Assembly: GCA_030828025.1 (NCBI GenBank)
Contig: JAURDG010000031.1
Span: 1 to 10,569 of the forward strand
DNA length: 10,569 nt
Reading direction: 5' to 3'
From: Flavobacteriaceae bacterium
Lineage (GTDB): Bacteria; Bacteroidota; Bacteroidia; Flavobacteriales; Flavobacteriaceae
Below are positions 1 through 6,829 of the stretch, piece by piece. The first letter of the stretch is position 1. The number at the start of each line of letters is the position of its first letter. The notes beneath the pieces are model-generated. The model was not told where the DNA came from. It saw only the letters and a list, made by a program, of their open reading frames with translations, and did not search any database. A program made the translations under genes and the position numbers.

Positions 1-355
1 AGTGGTTATCTACCCAATGATAGTTTCCACCACGTGGTTTCCCCATCAACAACGAGTGGTATTTAAAGCCGTTTTCTTTAAGCCAAGTTTCCGTAACTTC
101 TCTGTGATCTTCTGTGCGAGAAGTGAAAAAGCAGATAATATGTCCATCATCATACCAACGATTTAATGTAACCAAAGCATCTGGGTAGAGTTTTGCTGTA
201 GCCATGCGCTCAGGTTCTTCGTTTGGTATGTCATCACAAATTGTCCCATCAATATCGATTAGGTAGTTTTTTACGCCATCAGGAAGTACCGGACTAATGT
301 GTTCTCCATCTTCTAACTTTTCTTTTAGTAGTTTATCTACATCTTCTTTGTTCAT
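1..355 (-). CDS. HAD-fold phosphatase-like protein, partial (C-terminus beyond the window)
   Basis: This is a small cytosolic protein with no signal peptide, read on the minus strand from the ATG at 355; 118 residues are visible and the reading frame is still open at base 1. The HAD superfamily motifs can be read directly. Motif I is DIDGT, with D34 and D36 as candidate nucleophile and acid/base. Motif II is T78-S79-R80. K106 is a candidate motif III lysine, and a motif IV-like W-V-D116-N lies close to the visible end. HAD enzymes with this layout are usually Mg-dependent phosphatases, often acting on sugar phosphates, but the substrate cannot be read here. I recall similar short Flavobacteriia proteins being labelled 'phosphoheptose isomerase'; that label would not fit, because no SIS-fold isomerase features are visible. 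The start lies 9 nt after the stop of the Fe-S protein gene, so the two are probably co-transcribed. About 20-40 residues are likely missing. Confidence 0.75.
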   Translation of the reverse strand, partial: MNKEDVDKLLKEKLEDGEHISPVLPDGVKNYLIDIDGTICDDIPNEEPERMATAKLYPDALVTLNRWYDDGHIICFFTSRTEDHREVTETWLKENGFKYHSLLMGKPRGGNYHWVDNH

Positions 356-364
356 CTTTGTGTA

Positions 365-1687
365 TTAAATTTCATCGCGCCAAGCGATACGGTCTTGTTG
401 ATTAAATGGCCAAGGAGCACCGTTGTTTTCTACATTGGTCATCATGTTGTTTAATTCTGTTGGTGCTGCGGATTGTTCCATGACCAAATAACGGCGCATG
501 TCCATAATAATAGACAGCGGATCTATGGCTATAGGACAGGCCTCAACACAAGCGTTGCACGTAGTGCAGGCCCAAAGTTCTTCTTTTGATATATAATTGT
601 CAAGTAAAATATGTTGATTTGGCTCCTCGCCCCTATTTAAAGCATTGCCAACTTCAACCAATCGATCACGAGTATCCATCATGATTTTTCGTGGCGATAG
701 CTTTTTTCCTGTCAAGTTTGCTGGACAAACTGCGGTACACCTACCGCATTCTGTACACGAATAAGCATTCATCAACTGTACCCAGTTTAAATCAGTAACA
801 TCAGCTGCGCCAAACGTACTTGGTACGGTTTCTGTTGCAGGTGCCGCATAGGGATCGCCATTGGGGTCTAGCATCAGCTTAACCTCCTCAGTAACAGCTG
901 GCATATTGGGAAGTTTACCCTGTGGCGTAAGTTTGGCAAAATAGGTGTTTGGGAACGCAAGAAGAATATGCAAATGCTTGGAATAGTATAAATAATTCAA
1001 AAACAGTAAAATACCTACAATATGCAGCCACCATGCGGTTCTTTCGATAAGCATGACTTTGCTAGCTTCCATTCCATCAAATAAAGGAAGTAAATATTGA
1101 CTCACCGGAAAAGATCCAGCACGCGTATAAATTGCGTCGCTTGGTACTGTTTGCAACCAATAATCAGTGGCATTCATGGTCAAAAATAAGCCCATGAGCA
1201 CAAGTTCTACATACAAAATAATATCCGCATCAATTTTTGGCCAACCGTTCATTTCTGGACTCAAAAAACGCTTAATGCGAACTATATTTCGGCGCATCCA
1301 AAAAAATAATACCACAATAATCACTAGAACAGCAAAGACTTCAAATGAAAAAATAAGTGCGTTGTACGCGGGACCCATCAACGGAGCAAATACACGATGG
1401 GTGCCAAGAAATCCATCCACAACTATTTCCAGTAACTCTATATTGATGATGATAAAACCGACATAAACAACAACATGCAGCAAGCCAGAAATCGGTTTGC
1501 GTACCATTTTGGATTGCCCCAAAGCGATGCGTGCCATGTGTAACCAACGCCTTTTTGCTTGATCACTACGATTAACGGGCTTCCCTAATTTTATATTTCG
1601 AATGATGCGACGAATATTGCGCACAAAAAGACCGACAAGGCTAAAAAAGAGGAGTGCAAAAATAATATTCGGAAGAACAGTTGTCAT
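365..1687 (-). CDS. Membrane-anchored (Fe-S)-binding oxidoreductase subunit, HdrC/GlpC-like C-terminus
   Basis: This 440-residue protein joins a membrane domain to a dicluster ferredoxin domain. Hydrophobic segments lie near residues 5-24, 68-90, 108-130, 155-173 and 217-235. H71 and H222 sit within or at the edge of helices and could be heme b ligands, as in NarI/HdrE-type subunits; this is inference. The C-terminal half holds two classic [4Fe-4S] motifs, C311-x2-C314-x2-C317-x3-C321-P and C374-x2-C377-x2-C380-x3-C384-P. Such proteins pass electrons between membrane quinol and a partner with a CCG domain (HdrB/HdrD, GlpC or LutA-like). No CCG-domain gene follows directly; a HAD protein gene does. 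The ATG at 1687 lies 5 nt after the stop of the MCE gene, so the two are translationally close. The redox partner and substrate are unknown. Family assignment is firm and the exact role is not. Confidence 0.85.
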   Translation of the reverse strand: MTTVLPNIIFALLFFSLVGLFVRNIRRIIRNIKLGKPVNRSDQAKRRWLHMARIALGQSKMVRKPISGLLHVVVYVGFIIINIELLEIVVDGFLGTHRVFAPLMGPAYNALIFSFEVFAVLVIIVVLFFWMRRNIVRIKRFLSPEMNGWPKIDADIILYVELVLMGLFLTMNATDYWLQTVPSDAIYTRAGSFPVSQYLLPLFDGMEASKVMLIERTAWWLHIVGILLFLNYLYYSKHLHILLAFPNTYFAKLTPQGKLPNMPAVTEEVKLMLDPNGDPYAAPATETVPSTFGAADVTDLNWVQLMNAYSCTECGRCTAVCPANLTGKKLSPRKIMMDTRDRLVEVGNALNRGEEPNQHILLDNYISKEELWACTTCNACVEACPIAIDPLSIIMDMRRYLVMEQSAAPTELNNMMTNVENNGAPWPFNQQDRIAWRDEI

Positions 1688-1692
1688 TAGTT

Positions 1693-2637
1693 CTACTCGT
1701 TTTCAGGTGTTTTGTACCCTTTATTTTTTTTGCCAAATAAAGAAAAATGGACGTATCGTTTGGGATTTAGGCGCATATCTTGAAGCAGGAGTTGTGCTTG
1801 ATTGTTTGTTTGATTAAGTGCGTTGATTAATGAATCGCTATGAACGAGTTGTCCGAGCGAACCTTCACCTGCATTAATTTGTTTTGTTATTGCTGCCAAA
1901 TCGCTGGTTGTTTGCGCCAAAGACCGAAGAGTGCTGCCTAATTGTGCCTGTTGTAGTGTATCCGTAATCGAAGCCACATTTGCCGTTGCTTTTTCTAGCG
2001 AGTGCAACGACTGTTGAAAAGGAGCGTCGGATGAAGCAAAGGTAGCATTTAATGCGTTTGTCAAATCGGTTAGGGCGGCGGTGGTTTGACTAAATTCGTT
2101 GATAGAATGACGCAACGCCTCCTGACGATCGTTGTCTAAAACATTATTGAAGGCAATCAAAACCGAGTCAGCATGGACAATCATACTTTCAATTTTCTCT
2201 TGCAATGGTGTCAACTTTTCGTTTACCAAATCAGTAAGTCCTGGAGCGATGGCTGCGTTGAGCGTATCGCCGTCTTTTGCCAATGGTGCATTATCAAATG
2301 TTGGAACTATAGCTAACCCCTTACCACCTATCAGTCCTGACTCATAAATTCGTGCTATGCTATTTTTTGAAAACGGAAAATCGTTTTCAACACGGAACGT
2401 CACAAGAATTTTTGCGGAAGGCTGCATCAATTTGCTGGATTCGACGGCACCAACTTGAAAGCCATTTATCGTAACAGGAGTTCCATTGACTAAGCCTTCA
2501 GTATTGTCATAAACGCCATAAAACGTTCTATCGGAAACAAAAACGTCATTGGATTTTAAATAACTAAAGCCAATAAGGAATAACGCTATTCCAAAAATAA
2601 AAAGGAGTGCCGTTTTTATTTCGTTAGAGAATTTCAC
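1693..2637 (-). CDS. MCE (MlaD-like) family lipid-transport protein
   Basis: This is an MCE-domain protein anchored in the inner membrane and facing the periplasm. MCE proteins form hexameric rings that carry phospholipids or other hydrophobic molecules across the envelope. With the GTG start at 2637 it has 314 residues: a single membrane helix (about 7-26), an MCE domain (about 37-113, with the hallmark EGLVNGTPV near 47-55 and the later GLIGGKG-type turn), then a long helical region that probably forms a periplasmic coiled-coil needle. The tail LNPKRYVHFSLFGKK (about 290-304) is typical of Bacteroidota members. A TTG at 2655 would add six residues, but the GTG gives VKFSNEIKTA, which aligns with the usual MKxSxExKTA family start. 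The TTG also falls inside a possible -7 promoter box. No MlaE permease or MlaF ATPase is in the window. The gene sits between the amidase and the Fe-S subunit, and all three are probably co-transcribed. Confidence 0.87.
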   Translation of the reverse strand: MKFSNEIKTALLFIFGIALFLIGFSYLKSNDVFVSDRTFYGVYDNTEGLVNGTPVTINGFQVGAVESSKLMQPSAKILVTFRVENDFPFSKNSIARIYESGLIGGKGLAIVPTFDNAPLAKDGDTLNAAIAPGLTDLVNEKLTPLQEKIESMIVHADSVLIAFNNVLDNDRQEALRHSINEFSQTTAALTDLTNALNATFASSDAPFQQSLHSLEKATANVASITDTLQQAQLGSTLRSLAQTTSDLAAITKQINAGEGSLGQLVHSDSLINALNQTNNQAQLLLQDMRLNPKRYVHFSLFGKKNKGYKTPENE

Positions 2638-2652
2638 AATTATGGGTTTTTT

Positions 2653-2660
2653 CAAAAATA
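2653..2660 (-). promoter_or_regulatory. Possible internal -7 box (TATTTTTG) before the MCE gene
   Basis: On the minus strand TATTTTTG (matching TAnnTTTG) lies in the amidase-MCE spacer, 15 nt before the GTG start at 2637. It contains the TTG at 2655 that would be the alternative MCE start. It could be an internal promoter for the MCE and Fe-S genes. No -33 TTTG is seen, so a chance match in AT-rich DNA is possible. Confidence 0.25.
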
Positions 2661-2686
2661 CACATAATTTGGGCAGTTTTGTTCTA

Positions 2687-3784
2687 TTATTTCGATTTCA
2701 TTTCAGGAGTTATTGACACCTCGTTATTACCATCAAATGCCTTGACATAAGCTCCTTTATACCCATTTTTGAGGGCGTGTTTCAATGCGCTCTGCGCTTG
2801 TTTGTATGATTTGAAAGTCCCGTAATAATAGCGGTAAAGTGCCCCGACTTTTCTTCTGGAAATGGGGCGTAATCCTTTAAAATTATAGGGCTCCGTCTCC
2901 AGTTTTTTGGTGCTCGCTGCAATTTGAATTTTAAACGTTGGTGCATGGTGCATTGCTTTTGTTGAGACTTCGGGTTGTTCATCCGCTTGATTGTTGATTG
3001 AATTACCTACACGAACTTCAATCTCATGTGAGGCTCTGTAGCGAATCACGGCTTTTGCTATAGCCCTACTCATTTCATCCTGACCCTTTTTTGAGTTGAG
3101 GTAGGTACCTTCACGCTTGTTGGTCAAAAAGCCGGTTTCCACCAACACACTCGGCATAAAAGTATTACGCAGCACGAGAAAGCCCGCCTGCTTGACTGTC
3201 CGATTCTTCCGCTTTAAATTTTGTACAAAGCTTTGCTGAATCATATTTGCAATCTCAATACTATGGTTTAAGTAATCTTCTTGCATCAAAACCAAGCTGA
3301 TGACAGATTCTGGGTTGTTGGGGTCAAAGCCGTCGTATTTTTTCTCGTAATTATCTTCTAAGAAAATCACCGAGTTTTCTTTTTGAGAAATTCGAAAATT
3401 ATCTTGATTTCGGTGCAACCCTAACACAAAAGTGCCAGCGCCATAAGCATCAGAATTATGTGCATCGCAATGAATGGAAACAAACAAATCAGCCTTAGCC
3501 TTATTGGCAATATCGGCGCGTTTATCCAAGGGAATAAAAATATCGCTCGACCTTGTATAAACAACCTTAATTCCTGCTTCCTTTTTCAGGAGCGCACCTG
3601 TTTTTAGGGCAATATTAAGTGCTATGTTTTTTTCGTAAAAACCATTCCCCCTGTTACCTGGGTCTTTTCCACCATGCCCCGCATCAATGACAACAACAAA
3701 CGCTTTATTATTTTGGGCATGTATTTTGCTGTATGAAAATAAGATAAAGAAAACAGGAAGTAAAAGAACAACAATCAAGCGCAT
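2687..3784 (-). CDS. N-acetylmuramoyl-L-alanine amidase (Amidase_3) with C-terminal SPOR-like domain
   Basis: This is a zinc amidase that cuts the bond between MurNAc and L-Ala in peptidoglycan, used in daughter-cell separation and wall turnover. With the ATG at 3784 it has 365 residues. Residues 1-24 form a signal peptide ending in AQ. The Amidase_3 domain spans about 28-253, with zinc ligands H37 (in DAGHGG), E51 and H105 (in SIHCDA) and catalytic E216 (in VETGFLTN). An insertion with a YDGFDPNNPES-like segment (about 150-160) is common in Bacteroidota homologues. Residues about 283-351 resemble a SPOR domain, which binds denuded glycan at division sites. The frame stays open up to an ATG at 3946, but that start would run over 100 nt into lptD and spoil the signal peptide. 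The ATG at 3817, giving 11 extra residues, is a real alternative. It is probably the first gene of a minus-strand operon and diverges from lptD. Confidence 0.9.
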   Translation of the reverse strand: MRLIVVLLLPVFFILFSYSKIHAQNNKAFVVVIDAGHGGKDPGNRGNGFYEKNIALNIALKTGALLKKEAGIKVVYTRSSDIFIPLDKRADIANKAKADLFVSIHCDAHNSDAYGAGTFVLGLHRNQDNFRISQKENSVIFLEDNYEKKYDGFDPNNPESVISLVLMQEDYLNHSIEIANMIQQSFVQNLKRKNRTVKQAGFLVLRNTFMPSVLVETGFLTNKREGTYLNSKKGQDEMSRAIAKAVIRYRASHEIEVRVGNSINNQADEQPEVSTKAMHHAPTFKIQIAASTKKLETEPYNFKGLRPISRRKVGALYRYYYGTFKSYKQAQSALKHALKNGYKGAYVKAFDGNNEVSITPEMKSK

Positions 3785-3801
3785 ACTGGGTAAAATATAT
3801 G

Positions 3802-3809
3802 TATTTTTG
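3802..3809 (+). promoter_or_regulatory. Possible lptD -7 box (TATTTTTG)
   Basis: TATTTTTG matches the Bacteroidota sigma-A -7 consensus TAnnTTTG. It lies 13-22 nt upstream of the two most likely lptD TTG starts, which implies a very short 5' leader. No TTG-type -33 element is visible about 19-21 nt upstream, and the octamer also occurs by chance inside genes (for example 1181-1188 and 2592-2599 on the minus strand), so support is limited. Confidence 0.3.
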
Positions 3810-3830
3810 AACTCCATCAAGTTGATATCC

Positions 3831-6440
3831 TTGTCAAAAATAAGACAATATTCTGGCATACTTCGTAACACAGGCTTTGGTTTGTTGTTTTTTTCGTCTA
3901 GTGTGTTGGGTTTTGCACAAAACCCAGCAGCGGTTGCGGATAGCATTCCGGATGCTGCGCAAGATTCAATTCCAGAAAAAGAACCATTACTGCTAGATGA
4001 AATCCGACGGCATGCTGATGGCTACATGACCATTGACAAGAAAGAAAACAAACTCTATATGCATGATGGTGCAGAGCTTTACTATCAAGATTTTGAACTG
4101 AAGTCTGGTGTTATCATCCTTGATTATAACACCAATGAGGTAACTGCCAAACCTTTAAAAGACTCGTTGGGTGTGCTGATTCAACCGCCATCCTTTAGAC
4201 AAGGTGGAGATGAGGTTTTCCCCGATTCCATTCGTTTTAATTTTAAAACAAAAAAGGCCATAATCTGGAATTCGAGAAGTGAGCAACAAGGGATGAACGT
4301 GAAGGCTAGTGCTACCAAAAAGCAGAACGATTCTGTCTATTATATGCGCAACATTAAGCTAACCACGGCTGCAGATGTAGATGATCCCGAATACTACATA
4401 CGCGTCAGAACCGGTAAGTTTGTTCCAAACAAAAAAATGATTTCCGGCTTGAGCAATTTGTATATTGCCGATGTTCCTACGCCTGTTTTCTTGCCTTTTG
4501 CCTATTTTCCCATGACACAAAATCGGGCTACAGGATTTTTATTTCCGACCATAGGCGAAAACTTTAACAGAGGCTATTTTTTACAAAATGGTGGTTACTA
4601 TTTTGTACTCAATGATAACATAGATATCGCCACATTAGGAGATTACTATACCAATGGCAGTTATGGCTTTCGCTTGGAAAGCAATTACAACAAACGCTAC
4701 AAATACCGAGGAAATTTTAGCTTCCGTTACGAAAACCTAATCAATGGCGAGCGTGGTCTTCCAGGCTATGGGAAATCTAATATTTTCAATTTGCGTTGGT
4801 CACACAGCAAAGACAGCAAGTCAAACCCCAATAGTCGATTTGCCGCATCTGTAAATCTTGGGACAAGCTCCTATTTTAGGGAGTCCATCAATCAAATCAA
4901 CACCACTAACTTTTTAAATAATACATTAAATTCGTCTATTTCCTACAGCAGAACCTTTCCCAAGTATCCAGCTGTCAATCTGTCCGTTTCGGCAACACAT
5001 AGCCAGAATACCCAAAGCAAATCGGTCAACATGACTTTACCTTCATTAACGGCAAACATGGAGCGTATTTACCCATTTGTCAAGCGCAATCAAATAAAGA
5101 AAGGCGTGCTAGACAACATAAACTTTCAATACTCGATGCGCGGGGATAATCGAATCAACACCACAGACGATATTATCTCTTCCAAAGGATTATTTTACGG
5201 AGCAAAATCTGGAATGAAACACAACATGCCCATCAATACCAATTTTAAAATCGCGAAGCATTTTAATTTTACTGTTGGCGGGAACTATAGTGAAGTGTGG
5301 ACAAATGAGACCTACAAAAAGAAAGACTACGACCCTATCTTGGAAGCCTTGCCAGTACAAGACACGCTACGAGGATTTGATCGCTTTGCGCTGTACAACT
5401 TTAGTGCGAGTGTCAATTCTACGGTATATGGTGTTTTTAATTTTAAGGAAAATAAAAAAGTGCAAAGCATTCGGCATACCGCTAATGCCAATGTGAGCTA
5501 CAGCAACCAGCCTAGCTTTGCGCAATATTATGACGAATATATCATTGATGCCAATGGCACAACACGATCGTATTCTAGGTTTCAGGGTGGTTTGTTTGGC
5601 ACACCTGGAAATCGAAAGTCCAGTGCTATAGGCATTACGTTGCGCAATACCTTTGAGGCAAAGGTCAAAGACAAAGACACCACTAAGACAGAGCTTAAAA
5701 AGATTAAGTTGTTGAACAATCTCAATTTTTCTACCAATTACAACATTACAGCGGATTCGTTGCGGTGGAGCCCAGTTCGGATGTCCACAGTATTGCCGTT
5801 GTTTGACAGTAAAATTAATGTAAATGTAGGGGCCACATTTGACCCTTATGCCCTTGATGAAAACAAAAAACGCATCAATACTTTTAGTGCCGCAGCAGGC
5901 GGTCCCCTGTTTCGTATGACGAGTGCTAATATAAATTGGGGATATAGCTTTAGTAGTAAAAATGGTAATAAGAACAAGAATGACGACCAATCAGGGACGA
6001 TACCGGGCATGAATAAAAATGTTGGTTTAGATGATTTGAGGCTAAACAACAGCGATCCCGAAGATGAACCAGAACAAAACGAAGAAAAATCGGCTTATTA
6101 TATCAATTCACTGCCTTGGAGTTTGAATCTGCGGCATAGCCTTACCTACTCAAATAATTTTCAGGAACAGACCATCAGCAACAACTCGTTAATGGCTTCT
6201 GGAAACGTCAGTCTAACGCCTAAATGGAAAATTACCGTTTCCTCCGGTTATGATTTTAAAAATAAGGGCATCACATTTACGAATTTGGGCATTAACAGAG
6301 ACTTGGATAGTTGGGATATGAATATATCCTGGACACCTTTCGGGTATCGACAATCGTGGTATTTCTTCATAGGAGTTAAGTCGGGTATGCTTCGAGATTT
6401 GAAATATGAAAAACGCCGAGAACCAGATAGAAAATTATAA
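3831..6440 (+). CDS. lptD: LPS-assembly outer membrane protein LptD
   Basis: LptD is the outer-membrane beta-barrel that, with the lipoprotein LptE, inserts lipopolysaccharide into the outer leaflet. From the TTG at 3831 it has 869 residues. A signal peptide covers residues 1-30 (basic n-region, hydrophobic core about 15-28, ending in AQ). An OstA/LptA-like jellyroll follows from about 63, and the conserved LptD signature around 215-239 (LPFAYFPM, then RATGFLFP) marks entry into the barrel. The rest is alternating aromatic and polar strands, ending in KSGMLRDLKYEKRREPDR. An Asn-, Asp- and Glu-rich segment at about 708-757 is probably a surface loop. I find no cysteine, so the disulfide gating known in E. 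coli LptD cannot occur. The frame is open back to an ATG at 3687, but that start would overlap the amidase by about 100 nt and bury the signal peptide; a TTG at 3822 is another option. ridA follows after 8 nt. Confidence 0.92.
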   Translation: MSKIRQYSGILRNTGFGLLFFSSSVLGFAQNPAAVADSIPDAAQDSIPEKEPLLLDEIRRHADGYMTIDKKENKLYMHDGAELYYQDFELKSGVIILDYNTNEVTAKPLKDSLGVLIQPPSFRQGGDEVFPDSIRFNFKTKKAIIWNSRSEQQGMNVKASATKKQNDSVYYMRNIKLTTAADVDDPEYYIRVRTGKFVPNKKMISGLSNLYIADVPTPVFLPFAYFPMTQNRATGFLFPTIGENFNRGYFLQNGGYYFVLNDNIDIATLGDYYTNGSYGFRLESNYNKRYKYRGNFSFRYENLINGERGLPGYGKSNIFNLRWSHSKDSKSNPNSRFAASVNLGTSSYFRESINQINTTNFLNNTLNSSISYSRTFPKYPAVNLSVSATHSQNTQSKSVNMTLPSLTANMERIYPFVKRNQIKKGVLDNINFQYSMRGDNRINTTDDIISSKGLFYGAKSGMKHNMPINTNFKIAKHFNFTVGGNYSEVWTNETYKKKDYDPILEALPVQDTLRGFDRFALYNFSASVNSTVYGVFNFKENKKVQSIRHTANANVSYSNQPSFAQYYDEYIIDANGTTRSYSRFQGGLFGTPGNRKSSAIGITLRNTFEAKVKDKDTTKTELKKIKLLNNLNFSTNYNITADSLRWSPVRMSTVLPLFDSKINVNVGATFDPYALDENKKRINTFSAAAGGPLFRMTSANINWGYSFSSKNGNKNKNDDQSGTIPGMNKNVGLDDLRLNNSDPEDEPEQNEEKSAYYINSLPWSLNLRHSLTYSNNFQEQTISNNSLMASGNVSLTPKWKITVSSGYDFKNKGITFTNLGINRDLDSWDMNISWTPFGYRQSWYFFIGVKSGMLRDLKYEKRREPDRKL
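3835..3842 (-). promoter_or_regulatory. Possible amidase-operon -7 box (TATTTTTG)
   Basis: Read on the minus strand, this is the same TATTTTTG octamer. It lies 17 nt upstream of the amidase ATG at 3817 and about 50 nt upstream of the ATG at 3784. It falls within the first codons of lptD and faces the plus-strand box at 3802-3809 across 25 nt, so the two promoters would overlap. A -33 element is not evident. Confidence 0.28.
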
Positions 6441-6448
6441 ACAACAAG

Positions 6449-6829
6449 ATGAAAACTATAATAAAAACAACTGAAGCACCACTTCCAATCGGTCCATACA
6501 ACCAAGCCATATTAGCAAACGACACCTTGTATGTCAGCGGACAAATTGCGATTAATCCAAAAACAAATGAATTGGTGGACGGAGATATTTCCAAAGAAAC
6601 CAAACAAGTCATGGAAAACTTAGCTGCAGTACTGGCAGCTGCAGAAATGGATTTCAGCAACGTTGTAAAGTGCAGTATTTTTATTTCGGATATGAATGAT
6701 TTTGCTGCCATTAATGAGGTATATGGCAGCTACTTTGACGAAGCCACAGCACCAGCAAGAGAAACCGTACAAGTTTCTGTTTTGCCAAAGCACGTCCATG
6801 TAGAAATATCGCTTATTGCGATGCGCTAG
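6449..6829 (+). CDS. ridA: RidA family 2-iminobutanoate/2-iminopropanoate deaminase
   Basis: This is a cytosolic trimeric enzyme of the YjgF/YER057c/UK114 family. RidA hydrolyses reactive enamine and imine intermediates made by PLP enzymes such as threonine dehydratase, protecting other PLP enzymes from damage. The 126-residue length is standard. Visible family features are PIGPYNQA (13-20), YVSGQIAINP (28-37), R104 in APARETVQV (the carboxylate-binding arginine, equivalent to R105 of E. coli) and E119 in HVEIS (equivalent to E120). The position of the non-essential E. coli C107 appears to be valine. It starts with ATG 8 nt after the lptD stop and is probably co-transcribed with it, although the two roles are unrelated. 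Its TAG stop lies within CTAG at 6826-6829, which also forms the stop of the convergent kinase gene, so there is no spacer and no terminator after ridA. Confidence 0.93.
   Translation: MKTIIKTTEAPLPIGPYNQAILANDTLYVSGQIAINPKTNELVDGDISKETKQVMENLAAVLAAAEMDFSNVVKCSIFISDMNDFAAINEVYGSYFDEATAPARETVQVSVLPKHVHVEISLIAMR

Noticed and set aside
1181..1188. TATTTTTG (minus strand) inside the Fe-S gene, matching the -7 consensus
   Set aside because: It lies deep within coding sequence with no gene start downstream; together with 2592-2599 it shows the octamer occurs by chance here.
3687..3946. Overlapping antisense frames of lptD and the amidase as a genuine long coding overlap
   Set aside because: Each extension lies upstream of a clear signal peptide in its own gene and shows no family similarity; later starts explain both proteins.
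5367..5990. 207-residue open frame on the minus strand inside lptD
   Set aside because: It lies wholly antisense to lptD, its composition is unlike a real domain, and no family motif is visible; it is a shadow of the coding frame.
6618..6650. AGCTGCAG direct repeat within ridA
   Set aside because: It encodes alanine-rich helix residues (LAAVLAAAEM) that are usual in RidA; codon repetition explains it.
6376..6711. 111-residue open frame antisense to ridA
   Set aside because: It spans the lptD-ridA junction on the opposite strand and shows no recognisable motif; it is a shadow frame.
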